The notes: a model not told the origin generated them from the sequence alone. 64,000 bases of DNA from Halomicrobium salinisoli (GCF_020405185.1 NZ_CP084463.1:2728001-2792000); one strand, 5' to 3'. Shown: positions 7,786-16,719, counted from the stretch's first letter. Translations and numbers: made by a program.

Positions 7786-9036
7786 GTGGCCTCGCTTTCG
7801 TCAGTCGTGGGCGACGAGGCGGGCGTGCTCCGGGAGCGGTCGTTCCAGTTGCTCCTGCTGGCGAACGTGCTGCCGCCGCTCGGGACGGCGCTGCTCTCGC
7901 CCGTGCTGGACTCGGTGATCGAACCGCTGGGCACCACGCCCGCCAACGTCGGGCTGCTCATGTCGGCGTTCACGGCCCCGGCGGTCGTCATGATCCCCGT
8001 GACCGGCGTCGTCGCCGACCGGTACGGCCGGCGCCCGGTGATCCTCTTCGGGCTGGTGCTGTTCGGCGCGGCCGGGACCGCGGTGGCGTTCACGACGGAG
8101 TTCCGGGTCGCCCTCGCCCTCCGGCTGGCCCAGGGCGTCGGGTTCGCGGCGCTGACGCCGATCATCATCACGAGCCTCGGCGACCTCTACGCCGGGACGA
8201 AGGAGGCGACGGCCCAGGGGCTGCGCTTCACCGGTTCCGGCGTCTCCCAGACCGTCTTCCCGCTGGTGGCCGGCGTGCTCGTCGGCCTCTCCTGGCGCTA
8301 CCCCTTCTTGCTGTACGCCGTCGCCTTCCCCGTCGCGGCCGTCGTCTACCGGTGGTTCGAGGAGCCCGCGACGCCGGCGGCGGGCGGCGACGACGACCGC
8401 GGCCTCCGCGAGCAGTTAGACGACCTGCGGACGGTCGCCGGTCAGCGGCGCGCGTGGGCGATGATCGTCGCGCGCGGCACCCCGAACTTCGTCTGGATCG
8501 GGTTCCTGACGTACAACTCGATCGTGGTCGTCCAGCTGATGGACGGGTCGGCGGCGCAGGCCGGCCTCCTCGCCGCCGCGGCCAGCCTCAGCTACGCGCT
8601 CGCGGCCACGCAGGCGGGCCGGATCACGGCGCGCTTCGAGTCGCGGCTGTGGCCGCTCGTGGCCGCGAACGTCGCCATGGCCGGCGGGATGTCGCTGGTG
8701 TTCCTCGCCGGCTCGCTGCCGCTGGCGGTCCCGGGCATCGTCGCGATGGGCGCCGGGTTCGGCGTCCTCCTCTCGCTGTACCGGAGCGTCATCACCGGGA
8801 TGGCGCCGACGGCGGTCCGCGGGAGCCTGGTCAGCCTCGGCGAGGGGACCGGGCGGCTGACGTCGACGATCACCCCCATCGCGATGGGCGGGGCGATCGC
8901 CGTCGCCGCGGGACCGCTCGGGTTCGAGCGCTCCGTCCGCCTCGTCGGCGTCGCGACGGCGCTGGTCGCCGGCGCCGTCGGCGTCGTCTGCCTGTTCCTG
9001 GTTCAGGCCGCGCCGCCGATCCGGTTCGACGACTGA
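7786..9036 (+). CDS. MFS transporter
   Basis: The product is 416 residues from a GTG start, with about twelve membrane helices. The loop GVVADRYGRRPVILFG after helix 2 is a textbook MFS motif A (G-x-x-x-D-R-x-G-R-R). A charged central loop (about 196-220) divides the two halves. A TATA-like cttaac around 7755 supports the GTG as a leaderless start. The gene sits between the family III CoA-transferase and the two enolase-superfamily dehydratases. Import of the acid they use, or efflux of a product, is therefore plausible but not proven. Confidence 0.87.
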   Translation: MASLSSVVGDEAGVLRERSFQLLLLANVLPPLGTALLSPVLDSVIEPLGTTPANVGLLMSAFTAPAVVMIPVTGVVADRYGRRPVILFGLVLFGAAGTAVAFTTEFRVALALRLAQGVGFAALTPIIITSLGDLYAGTKEATAQGLRFTGSGVSQTVFPLVAGVLVGLSWRYPFLLYAVAFPVAAVVYRWFEEPATPAAGGDDDRGLREQLDDLRTVAGQRRAWAMIVARGTPNFVWIGFLTYNSIVVVQLMDGSAAQAGLLAAAASLSYALAATQAGRITARFESRLWPLVAANVAMAGGMSLVFLAGSLPLAVPGIVAMGAGFGVLLSLYRSVITGMAPTAVRGSLVSLGEGTGRLTSTITPIAMGGAIAVAAGPLGFERSVRLVGVATALVAGAVGVVCLFLVQAAPPIRFDD

Positions 9037-9180
9037 CGACCGCTCGCGGCCGCGACGGACTCCCGGCGGATCCGCCGTCGCAGTGGGGCGTCCCGGGAAC
9101 GTCCGCGTACCGTCCGGTAACGCCCGATTACTCCGTGCCGAGCGCTCGCCGAAACAACGGCCGGACGGGGACGGAGAGCC

Positions 9181-10395
9181 TCAGAAGCAGTCGGTACCCT
9201 CGAGGGCGTGTTCGGCCGCCACGTCCTCGTCGAGGTCGACGCCCAGCCCCGGCTCGTCGGGGACCTCGATATAGCCGTCCTCGATCAGCGGCTCGTCCCG
9301 CTCGAGCAGGTCGTCCCACCAGTCGACCTCCATGGCGTGGTACTCCAGCACGTCGAAGTTGGGGATCACCGCGCCGAGGTGGACGCAGGCCATCGTCCCG
9401 ACGGGGCTGCAGACGTTGTGCGGCGAGACGGGCATGTAGTTCTCCTCCGCGCGGTCGGCCACCCGCATCGTCTCCGCGATCCCGCCGACGGTAGTCGGGT
9501 CCGGCGTGATGACGTCCACGCCGTGCTCGTAGATCAGCTCCGAGAGCTCGTGGACACGGAAGCGGTTCTCGCCGGTGGCGACCGGCGTCCGGGTGTCCCG
9601 GGTCACCTCGATCTGGGCGTCCACGTTCTCCGGCGGGATCAGGTCCTCGAGCCACATGAGGTCGTACGGCTCCAGCTCGTGGGCCAGCCGCTTGGCGCTC
9701 TCGACGGAGTAGTCCCAGTGGCAGTCGAAGGCGAGGTCCGGACCGTGGCCGATCTCCTCGCGGACGGCCGCGACGATCTCGCGCTTGTTCTCGATCACGT
9801 CGTTCGTCAGGCGCCCGTTCGTCCGGTCGGGGTCGTTGTCCTCGGGCAGGTCGAGGTCGAACTTCAGGGCGGTGAAGCCTGAGTCGAGGACCTCCGACGC
9901 CGCCGCGGCGTAGGCCGCCGGCGAGTACGCGTCCTCGTCCGCGTAGGCGGTGGCGCCGTCCTCGACCTGGTAGGCCTCGCCGGCGTGGGTGTCGCAGTAG
10001 ATCCGGACCGCGTCGCGGTACTTCGAGCCCAGCAGCTCGTAGACTGGGAGGTCCAGGATCTTGCCGGCGGCGTCCCAGCAGGCGACCTCGATGCCCGAGG
10101 CGGCGGTGACGACCTTCCCCGTCGTCCCGCCGTGGCCGGACATCTCCTGGACGATCCGCCTGACGATACGTTCGGGATCGAGCGGATTCTCCCCGAGCAG
10201 GAACCGCTCGGTGTACTCCATGATCCGCGGGACGCCGCCGCCCCGGTAGGACTCGCCGATCCCGGTGACGCCGGCGTCGGTGTGGACCTTCACGAGGTTC
10301 CACTCGAAGTTGCCCTCGACCACGCAGGGCTCGATGCCGGTGATCTCGACCTCGCGGTCGGCGGTGCGCGTCGCGTGGTTGCCGTAGTCTCTCAT
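9181..10395 (-). CDS. Mandelate racemase/muconate lactonizing family protein, probable sugar-acid dehydratase
   Basis: The product is 404 residues with the enolase-superfamily capping domain and barrel. Metal ligands are visible as D224 (LAFDCHWD), E250 (WLEDLIPPEN) and E276 (ATGENRF). K178 (GFTALKFDLD) is the strand-2 base and H326 (SPHNVCSPVG), with D299 before it, is the His-Asp dyad. Such enzymes abstract the C2 proton and lose water from aldonates (gluconate, galactonate, xylonate or fuconate type) to give 2-keto-3-deoxy acids. The ATG overlaps the stop codon of the upstream paralogue (ATGA), so both are one operon. The exact sugar acid is unknown. Confidence 0.87.
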   Translation of the reverse strand: MRDYGNHATRTADREVEITGIEPCVVEGNFEWNLVKVHTDAGVTGIGESYRGGGVPRIMEYTERFLLGENPLDPERIVRRIVQEMSGHGGTTGKVVTAASGIEVACWDAAGKILDLPVYELLGSKYRDAVRIYCDTHAGEAYQVEDGATAYADEDAYSPAAYAAAASEVLDSGFTALKFDLDLPEDNDPDRTNGRLTNDVIENKREIVAAVREEIGHGPDLAFDCHWDYSVESAKRLAHELEPYDLMWLEDLIPPENVDAQIEVTRDTRTPVATGENRFRVHELSELIYEHGVDVITPDPTTVGGIAETMRVADRAEENYMPVSPHNVCSPVGTMACVHLGAVIPNFDVLEYHAMEVDWWDDLLERDEPLIEDGYIEVPDEPGLGVDLDEDVAAEHALEGTDCF

Positions 10396-11498
10396 GCTCT
10401 GAACTCCTCCAGCGCGTCCTCGTCCAGTTCGACGCCGTGTCCGGGACGGTCCGGCAGGTCGATCCGCCCCTCGTCGTCGGGCGCGAGCGGCGACGCGACG
10501 ACGTCGTCGAACACCTTCACGTCCATGTCGCGGTAGAAGTACTCGACCCAGAGGCCGTTCTCGATGGCGCCCAGCAGCGAGGCGTGGAGGTTCCAGTTGT
10601 AGTGGGGCGCGATGGGCACGTCGTAGGCCGACGCGTAGTCGGCGATCCGGAGCCACTCGGTGATCCCGCCGCAGACCGTCGCGTCTGGCTGGAGAATGCT
10701 CGCGGCCCCCGCGTCGTAGAGCGTCGCGAAGCGGTGTCGCGTCCCCTCCAGTTCGCCCGTGGCGACGGGGTAGTCGACGGCGTCGTTGACCTGGCCCATC
10801 GTCTCCACCATGTCGATCATCACCGGTTCCTCCACGAAGTACGGGTCGAAGGGCTCGAACGCGCGGCAGGCCCGGATCGCCGCGGGCGCGGAGTCCCACA
10901 CGCCGTTGGCGTCGAGCAGCAGCGTCCGGTCCGGGCCGATCTCCTCGCGGACGGCCCTGACGCGCTCGACCTCCTCGGGGACCGAGCGCCGGCCGACCTT
11001 CATCTTGACGGCGTCGTGGCCCTCGTCGAGGTAGCGCCGCATCTCCTCGCGCAGCCCCTCGTGGCCCTTGTCGTCGCGGTAGTAGCCCCCGCTGGCGTAG
11101 GACGGGACGGACTCCGAGTGGCCACCCAGCAGTTTGTAGAGGGGCTGGTCGGCCGCCTTGGCCTTGAGGTCCCACAGGGCGATGTCCGCGCTCGAGATGG
11201 CCCGCAGGAACAGGCCAGTGCGGCCGATCTGGACGTTGCCCTCGTACATCTCCGCCCAGAGGCGCGCGGTGTCGCGCGGGTCCTCGCCCTCGACGACCTC
11301 GGCCAGCCGCGACTCGACGGCGTCGGCGATCAGGTCCGCCGCCTCGTAGCCCAGCGAGTAGCCGACGCCCGCCAGGCCGCTCTCCGTGCGGACGCGCGTA
11401 ATCGCGTGGTCGCGGTAGCGGATCGTCCGGTTGGAAAAGGACACCGGCGTTTCGAGGGGGATCTCTATCGGATACGACTCGACTGCTGCTATCTCCAT
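10392..11498 (-). CDS. Mandelate racemase/muconate lactonizing family protein, second copy
   Basis: The product is 368 residues. It has the KxK motif typical of the mandelate racemase subgroup (K165-M-K167) and metal ligands D196 (LLDANG), E223 or E224 (FVEEP) and E249 (ATGE). The dyad is D272 (LQPDAT) with H299 (APHYNWNLHAS). The family does alpha-proton abstraction from carboxylates, giving dehydration, racemisation or cycloisomerisation. Sequence differs strongly from the downstream copy, so the two probably act on different isomers or at successive steps. The ATG at 11498 follows a short divergent promoter region shared with the LarA-like gene. Longer upstream starts were rejected because they enter low-quality sequence. 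Confidence 0.87.
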   Translation of the reverse strand: MEIAAVESYPIEIPLETPVSFSNRTIRYRDHAITRVRTESGLAGVGYSLGYEAADLIADAVESRLAEVVEGEDPRDTARLWAEMYEGNVQIGRTGLFLRAISSADIALWDLKAKAADQPLYKLLGGHSESVPSYASGGYYRDDKGHEGLREEMRRYLDEGHDAVKMKVGRRSVPEEVERVRAVREEIGPDRTLLLDANGVWDSAPAAIRACRAFEPFDPYFVEEPVMIDMVETMGQVNDAVDYPVATGELEGTRHRFATLYDAGAASILQPDATVCGGITEWLRIADYASAYDVPIAPHYNWNLHASLLGAIENGLWVEYFYRDMDVKVFDDVVASPLAPDDEGRIDLPDRPGHGVELDEDALEEFRA

Positions 11499-11587
11499 GG
11501 TGGATGGGCGCCCCCCGCCGTGATATGTGCTTGCATTGTGGTAACTGATCGCAAGGAACTTTCCGCGTCGCCCGCCACGTCCCGTAC
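11499..11587. promoter_or_regulatory. Divergent promoter region between dehydratase operon and LarA-like operon
   Basis: This 89-base gap separates genes transcribed away from each other. It holds the AT-rich stretch tgatatgtgcttgcatt near 11521-11537, an imperfect inverted repeat cttgc...gcaag (11530-11534 and 11551-11555), and the gtggtaac element that recurs at 7597-7604 in reverse. It is a likely place for a regulator that senses the sugar acid. Confidence 0.4.
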
Positions 11588-12892
11588 ATGAACGTCGAGT
11601 TCCCCGACCGCGAGACGGTCGACGGCTGGATCGAGCCGAAGCCGCTGCCGTCGTTCGCGCGAGTGCGGTACGAACCGGACGCGGCGGCGGTCGAGGACCC
11701 CGCCGCACGGGCGCGGGCGGAACTGGACGCGCTCCCGCTCGAAGAGCTGGAACCGGGGGCGACGGTCGCCGTCGGCGTCGGGAGCCGCGGCATCCACGCG
11801 CTCGCCGAGGTGGTCGCGGCGGTCGTCGTCGCCCTCGAGGACCGCGGGTTCGAGCCCGTGATCGTCCCGGCGATGGGGAGCCACGGCGGCGCCACCGCGG
11901 AGGGCCAGCGCGAGGTCCTCGAGGCGCTCGGCGTCACCGAGGACGCGATGGGCGCGCCGATCGACGCGCGGATGGACGCGACGCTGCTCGACGAGGTGCC
12001 CGTCGGGGACGCCGCCCTGCCGGTGTACTTCTCGGCGGCTGCGCTGGAGTTCGACGCCGTGCTCGTGCTCAACCGCGTCAAGCCGCACACGAACTACGAG
12101 GGCCGCTTCGAGAGCGGGCTCGTGAAGATGACGACGGTCGGCCTCGGCAAGCAGCGCGGCGCGAAGGCGATCCACTCGACGGCGATCGCCGAGGGGTACG
12201 TCCCGACGCTCGAGGCCGCGCTCGACGTGATCGAGCGGGAGGTCCCGCTAGTCGGCGGCGTCGCCCTAGTCGAGAACTTCTACGAGGAGACGGCCCGCGT
12301 CGAGGGCATCCCGGCCGGTTCCTTCAGGGACCGCGAACCCGAGTTGCTCGAGGCCGCCTACGACGAGATGGCGACCCTGCCCGTCGACGAGATCGACCTG
12401 CTCGTCGTCGACGAGATCGGCAAGGAGATCTCCGGCGCGGGGATGGACACGAACGTGATCGGCCGCTACCGCGTGCTCAACGCGCCGGACCCGGAGACGC
12501 CCGAGATCGACCTGATCTACGTCCGCGGGCTGACCGAGACGACGAAGGGCAACGGCAACGGGATCGGACTCGCGGATATCACTCGGCGGGCGGCCATCGA
12601 GCAACTGGACGTGACGAAGAGCTACGCCAACGCGTTCACCAGCGGCTCGCTGGCCAAGTCGAAGCTCCCCGTCGTCGCCCCGGACGACGAACTGGCGCTC
12701 CGGACCGCCCTCGCCGCGCTGGGCGGCTACGACCCAGAGACGGTCCGCGTCGCCTGGATCCGGAACACGCAGGACCTCGAGGAGCTGCGCGTCTCGGCCG
12801 CGCTCGTCGACGACCTGCCCGAGGCCGCCACCGTCGCGGCCGAGGAGACGCTGGCGTTCGAGGACGGCACCGCGCGGTTCGAGCCGACCTGA
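11588..12892 (+). CDS. LarA-like (DUF2088) lactate-racemase superfamily protein
   Basis: The product is 434 residues. The N-terminal half carries a glycine/histidine loop, PAMGSHGGATAEGQ, at the position of the LarA GTHR-type His. The segment KPHTNYEGRFESGLVK matches the H-x(n)-K region of LarA that holds the nickel-pincer cofactor. LarA interconverts D- and L-lactate, and relatives racemise or epimerise other 2-hydroxy acids. No lar cofactor-synthesis gene (larB, larC or larE) is in the window. The position beside dehydratases and an FAH hydrolase fits a route that yields lactate or another 2-hydroxy acid. Family membership is fairly clear; the substrate is not. Confidence 0.7.
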   Translation: MNVEFPDRETVDGWIEPKPLPSFARVRYEPDAAAVEDPAARARAELDALPLEELEPGATVAVGVGSRGIHALAEVVAAVVVALEDRGFEPVIVPAMGSHGGATAEGQREVLEALGVTEDAMGAPIDARMDATLLDEVPVGDAALPVYFSAAALEFDAVLVLNRVKPHTNYEGRFESGLVKMTTVGLGKQRGAKAIHSTAIAEGYVPTLEAALDVIEREVPLVGGVALVENFYEETARVEGIPAGSFRDREPELLEAAYDEMATLPVDEIDLLVVDEIGKEISGAGMDTNVIGRYRVLNAPDPETPEIDLIYVRGLTETTKGNGNGIGLADITRRAAIEQLDVTKSYANAFTSGSLAKSKLPVVAPDDELALRTALAALGGYDPETVRVAWIRNTQDLEELRVSAALVDDLPEAATVAAEETLAFEDGTARFEPT

Positions 12893-12977
12893 GCGGGCCG
12901 ATCCCGCGACGCCGTCCGCTCCGGCGGGGGTGCGCCCGTGGCAAACGTTTTCACTGCCCTGCCCGAGTACCAGACAC

Positions 12978-13769
12978 ATGGATCTGGAGATAGACGGCGA
13001 CGCGGCGCTCGTGACCGCCTCGTCCAGCGGGCTCGGCAAGGCCTCCGCGAAGGCGCTGGCCCGCGACGGCGCGGACGTGGTGATCAACGGCCGCGACGAG
13101 GAGCGACTGGAAGCGGCCCGGGAGGAAGTCGAGTCGGTAGCGACGGGCGACGTCGTCGCCCAGCCGGGCGACCTGACGAACGGGGACGATATCGAGGCGC
13201 TCGTGGAGACGACGGTCGACGAGTTCGGGACGATCGACCACCTCGTGACCAGCGCCGGCGGCCCGCCGTCGGGTCCCTTCCTCGAGACGGACGACGAGGA
13301 CTGGCAGGACGCCTACGACCTGCTGGTGATGAGCGTCGTCCGCCTGGCCCGCGAGGCCCAGCCGCACCTCGCCGAGGGGCCGGAGACGGGCACCGTCGTC
13401 AACATCACCTCCCGCAGCGTCAAGGAGGCCATCGACGGCCTCGTGCTGTCGAACTCCGTGCGGATGGGCGTCATCGGCCTGGAGAAGACGCTCTCTAAGG
13501 AGTTCGCGCCCGAGGTCAGGGCCAACGCGGTGCTGCCGGGCCCCCACGAGACGGCGCGGATCCAGGACCTCGTCGACGCCGCCGTCGACCGCGGCGAGTA
13601 CGACTCCTACGAGGAGGGGCTGGCCGACTGGGCAGCCAACCCGCTGGAGCGCATCGGGGACCCGATGGAGCTGGGCAACACAGTCGCCTTCCTCAGCTCG
13701 CCGAAGTCGGGGTACGTCAACGGGACGGCCGTCACGGTCGACGGCGGCTCCACGGGGGCGAACCTATGA
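12978..13769 (+). CDS. BKR-like short-chain dehydrogenase with altered catalytic tetrad
   Basis: The product is 263 residues with a Rossmann fold. The cofactor motif TASSSGLG (residues 13-20) replaces the usual TGxxxGxG. Ser145 (ITSRS) is present, but the Y-x-x-x-K catalytic pair aligns with Leu157 and Val161 in LVLSNSVRMGVIGLEKTL. This is the pattern of the SDR subgroup known as BKR-like, which lacks a perfect match to the tetrad. The C-terminal GYVNGTAVTVDGG is normal. The gene overlaps the cupin gene by ATGA and heads a three-gene operon with cupin and FAH hydrolase, which suggests a hydroxy-acid or keto-acid substrate. The ATG at 12978 was preferred to an upstream GTG at 12930. Confidence 0.85.
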   Translation: MDLEIDGDAALVTASSSGLGKASAKALARDGADVVINGRDEERLEAAREEVESVATGDVVAQPGDLTNGDDIEALVETTVDEFGTIDHLVTSAGGPPSGPFLETDDEDWQDAYDLLVMSVVRLAREAQPHLAEGPETGTVVNITSRSVKEAIDGLVLSNSVRMGVIGLEKTLSKEFAPEVRANAVLPGPHETARIQDLVDAAVDRGEYDSYEEGLADWAANPLERIGDPMELGNTVAFLSSPKSGYVNGTAVTVDGGSTGANL

Positions 13770-14110
13770 AGCCGGTCGACTTCGACGATGCCGAGACCTA
13801 CGAGCCCGACGAGGGGTGGCGGCGCGTGTCGCTGGCCGGCAGCGACCGGTTCTCCTTCGAGTGGTTCGAGAAGCCGCCCGGCCACAGCTCGCCGATGCAC
13901 GACCACGAGAACGAGCAGGTCTGCCTCTGTCTGGACGGGGAGCTGACCGTCGCGACCGAGGACGACGCGGTCACCCTGGGGCGGTTCGACTCGGTGCTGA
14001 TCGAGTCCAACGAGACGCACAGAGTCGAGAACACCGGCGACGAGACGGCCGTCGCGGTCGACGTGTTCGCGCCCGGCCGCTCGTTCGAGTTCTGGACCGA
14101 TCGCGAATGA
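13766..14110 (+). CDS. Cupin-domain protein
   Basis: The product is 114 residues and a single cupin barrel. The first motif is seen in HSSPMHDHENEQVCLCLDGEL (its His, His and Glu are likely metal ligands) and the second in SNETHRVENTG. It starts within the stop codon of the SDR gene and ends 19 bases before the FAH gene. It may be a metal-dependent isomerase, lyase or sugar-acid sensor in the same pathway. Single-domain cupins are too varied for a more exact call. Confidence 0.82.
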   Translation: MKPVDFDDAETYEPDEGWRRVSLAGSDRFSFEWFEKPPGHSSPMHDHENEQVCLCLDGELTVATEDDAVTLGRFDSVLIESNETHRVENTGDETAVAVDVFAPGRSFEFWTDRE

Positions 14111-14129
14111 CCGATTCGAGAGAGTACGC

Positions 14130-14951
14130 ATGAAATACCTGGCACGCACCATCGAGGGGACCCCGCTGCTGGGCGACGACGAGGGGTTCGTCCCGCTCGG
14201 CTCGGTCCACCCCGACCTCGGGAGCGTCCGCGAGGCGCTTCCGCGGGCGGTCGCGGGGACGCTCGGCGACCCGGGCGACGCGCCCGCGACGCGAATCGAC
14301 CGCGATACCCTCCGGTTCGGACCGCCGCTCGCGCGGTTCGGCAAGCTCTGGGGCATCGGGCTGAACTACGCCGAGCACGCCGGCGACCTCGACGAGCAGC
14401 GGCCCGACGAGCCGGCGAGCTTCCTGAAGCCGAACAGCGCCCTGGCCGGGCCCGGCGGGCCGATCCGGCTTCCGCCGACCGAGCAGAGCGAGCGCGTGAC
14501 CGCGGAGGCGGAACTCGCGGTGCTGATGGGACGGGAGTGTCGCGGCGTCGACGAGGGCGACGTCGACGAGGTGATCGCCGGCTTCCTCCCCGTGATCGAC
14601 ATGACCGCCGAGGACGTCCTCCAGCGTAACCCGCGCTTTCTCACGCGCTCGAAGAGCTTCGACACGTTCCTCGTGGTCGGGCCGACCGTCGCCGTCCCCG
14701 ACGGGTCGATCGACCTCGACGGCCTGACAGTCCAGACGCGGGTCGACGGGGCCGTCGAGGCCGAGAACGAGGTCGCCAACATGCTCCACCCGCCCCGGGA
14801 GATCGTCGCCTTCCACTCGGACGTGATGACGCTCCGGCCGGGCGACCTCTTCAGCACGGGGACGCCGGGCGCGGCCCCGATCGAACCGGGCGACGAGGTG
14901 CGGGCGACCGTCGAGTCGATCGGCGACGTCACAGCGCCGGTGACGCGGTAA
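14130..14951 (+). CDS. Fumarylacetoacetate hydrolase family protein
   Basis: The product is 273 residues. The segment LWGIGLNYAEHA opens the FAH fold. Metal ligands are visible in TAEAELAVLMG (two Glu) and VIDMTAEDVLQRN (Asp), and RSKSFDTF gives the conserved Lys. The end has the typical FSTGTPGAAPIEPGD. The family cleaves C-C bonds of acyl-pyruvates and 2,4-diketo acids, for example 2,4-diketo-3-deoxy-fuconate or -rhamnonate to pyruvate plus lactate, or fumarylpyruvate. With dehydratases, an SDR and a LarA-like protein next door, a diketo-sugar-acid hydrolase is the best guess. An aromatic ring-cleavage product is the main alternative. Confidence 0.86.
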   Translation: MKYLARTIEGTPLLGDDEGFVPLGSVHPDLGSVREALPRAVAGTLGDPGDAPATRIDRDTLRFGPPLARFGKLWGIGLNYAEHAGDLDEQRPDEPASFLKPNSALAGPGGPIRLPPTEQSERVTAEAELAVLMGRECRGVDEGDVDEVIAGFLPVIDMTAEDVLQRNPRFLTRSKSFDTFLVVGPTVAVPDGSIDLDGLTVQTRVDGAVEAENEVANMLHPPREIVAFHSDVMTLRPGDLFSTGTPGAAPIEPGDEVRATVESIGDVTAPVTR

Positions 14952-15023
14952 GCCGTCCGAACCCGCGTCGCCGCGCTCGAACGGAGACCACCACTTACTA
15001 CGCTGGGACGGTAACGATCGGCC

Positions 15024-15455
15024 ATGTACCGCGTCCTGCTACCGGTCGACGAGGACGAGGAGCGCGCGTCCCGCGCCGCGGCGGCGGCGTCGAACCTGCC
15101 ATGCGCCGACGAGGCGGTGGAAGTGGTGCTGCTGAACGTCTTCGAGGAGTTCGAGGTCGCCGACGGCGAGTGGGAGTCGATCAGTTCCGAGGACGTCTGG
15201 AACGAGCACTCCTATCCCGACAGCGTCGACGCGGTCGAGGAGCGCCTCGAGGCGGCCGGCGTGTCGGTGACGAGGCGGCGCGAGCACGGCGATCCCGCAG
15301 AGGAGATCAGTGCCGTCGCCGAGGAGATCGACGCCGACAACGTCGTCATGGGCGGCCAGCGGCGAAGCCCGGCGGGCAAGGCCCTGTTCGGGAGCGTCAC
15401 CCAGTCTGTGCTGCTCGACGCCGACCGCCCCGTCACGGTGATCCTCGACGAATGA
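15024..15455 (+). CDS. Universal stress protein (UspA family)
   Basis: The product is 143 residues, a single Usp domain. It begins MYRVLLPVDEDEE and ends with the nucleotide-binding pattern MGGQRRSPAGKALFGSVTQSVLLDADRPVTVI. The glycine of the usual G-x2-G is replaced by Arg, which is common in haloarchaea, while the distal G-S is kept, so ATP binding is likely. It lies 109 bases before the TAXI-TRAP operon. Usp proteins encoded beside TRAP transporters can bind ATP and modulate uptake (TeaD is the known case), so this one may regulate the transporter that follows. Confidence 0.88.
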   Translation: MYRVLLPVDEDEERASRAAAAASNLPCADEAVEVVLLNVFEEFEVADGEWESISSEDVWNEHSYPDSVDAVEERLEAAGVSVTRRREHGDPAEEISAVAEEIDADNVVMGGQRRSPAGKALFGSVTQSVLLDADRPVTVILDE

Positions 15456-15529
15456 AGATGGTACGTACGACGATACTATCAGAATTAATACAATAATTCC
15501 GGGACGTGTCGGCCGAACCGAAGGAACAG

Positions 15530-15539
15530 ATTATTACAT
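15530..15539 (+). promoter_or_regulatory. TATA-like box for the TAXI-TRAP operon
   Basis: The AT-rich attattacat lies about 30 bases before the ATG at 15565, within an AT-rich run (15466-15540) that is unusual for this GC-rich region. It is the likely promoter of the solute-binding protein gene. Confidence 0.4.
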
Positions 15540-15564
15540 CCGCGCGAGTTTATCACGGACGTCT

Positions 15565-16719
15565 ATGACAGACGAATCCAGCGGACGGGGCAGCAGCGTC
15601 GATCGCCGTCGTTTCGTCGAGCTCACGGGTGCGGCCGGTATCGCCGCGCTGGCGGGCTGTGGCGGCAACGGCGGTGGTGGTGACGGCGGCGACGGTGGTG
15701 GCGGTGACGGCGGTGACGGGACGGGAACGGGAACGGAGACGGGGACGGACGGCGGGGGCGGGGGCGGGGGCGGCGGAAACGGGGACCTCCAGTTGCGCGT
15801 CGGTACGTCCGCCGGCGGGACGCGCGACGTCGGTCTGGCGGTCGAGCGCGCCGTGAGCCAGCACAGCGACTCGCTGAACTACTCGACGATCGAGAGTCCG
15901 GGGTACATCGGGACGATCCGCCGGATGGCCCAGGACCAGTTCAACGCGGGCATCTCCGACAACAACTCGATGATCAAGGCAGTCGAGGGCCGCGGGACCT
16001 TCGCCGACCAGGGGGTCGACCGGGTCCCGTGGTTCGGGTTCTACGCGTTCCCGTACGCGATCTACCTGGTCGCCCGGCAGGACACGGACATCGAGACGTT
16101 CGACGACCTCGCCGGTGCGAACGTCTACCCCGCCGAGCCGGGCTACTCGACGCGGGCGACGACGCTGGACGTCTGGTCGCAGGACCCGACGGCGGACGTC
16201 TACGATCAGATGAACATCCTGAACATGAGCGTCGGGGACGCCCCCGGCGCGTTCGAGGAGGGGCAGATCGACGCCGCCATCGCCTACGGCACCCCCGGCG
16301 TCCGGTACACCGGGTGGGTCCAGGAGTACTCCTCCCGGGTCGACGTGAAGTACGTGGAGCCCACCGACGCCCTGATCGAGTCCACCGAGTCCTACAGCGG
16401 CGCCGGCGCCAATCGCACGCCCTACGAGGAGTGGAGTCTCGGCCAGGACATCGGCACCGACGAGGTGTTCCACTGGGACCTCCAGGTCAACTACGTGTTC
16501 AACCCCGACGCCAGCAACGACGCCGTCTACGAGCTCTGTCGGGTCGTCGACGAGCACAACGACACGGTCAACGAGGCGGAGGAACAGTTCAACGACTTCT
16601 CGGAGGCCCAGGAGATGCACGCCTCAGCCATCCCGGAAGTCCCGGTCCACCCCGGTGCCGCGCAGTACTACCAGGACAACGACGCCTGGGACGACGGCCT
16701 CGAGATCGGCGGGTCGTAG
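15565..16719 (+). CDS. TAXI-family TRAP transporter solute-binding lipoprotein
   Basis: The product is 384 residues. A Tat signal (RRRF at 14-17) and a lipobox ending in Cys32 (IAALAGC) show export in folded form and lipid anchoring. A Gly/Asp/Thr-rich linker (about 33-75) precedes the binding domain. LQLRVGTSAGGTRDVGLAVE is the TAXI start motif and MIKAVEGRGTFADQG is also typical. It captures a carboxylate outside the cell and hands it to the fused permease encoded 68 bases downstream. Ligands known for this family include glutamate and other organic acids. The catabolic context points to an organic or sugar acid. Confidence 0.9.
   Translation: MTDESSGRGSSVDRRRFVELTGAAGIAALAGCGGNGGGGDGGDGGGGDGGDGTGTGTETGTDGGGGGGGGGNGDLQLRVGTSAGGTRDVGLAVERAVSQHSDSLNYSTIESPGYIGTIRRMAQDQFNAGISDNNSMIKAVEGRGTFADQGVDRVPWFGFYAFPYAIYLVARQDTDIETFDDLAGANVYPAEPGYSTRATTLDVWSQDPTADVYDQMNILNMSVGDAPGAFEEGQIDAAIAYGTPGVRYTGWVQEYSSRVDVKYVEPTDALIESTESYSGAGANRTPYEEWSLGQDIGTDEVFHWDLQVNYVFNPDASNDAVYELCRVVDEHNDTVNEAEEQFNDFSEAQEMHASAIPEVPVHPGAAQYYQDNDAWDDGLEIGGS

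Noticed and set aside
9181..12090. One very long minus-strand frame across two dehydratases
   Set aside because: Its upstream part runs through the second dehydratase in the wrong frame; the real gene starts at 10395 with an ATGA overlap.
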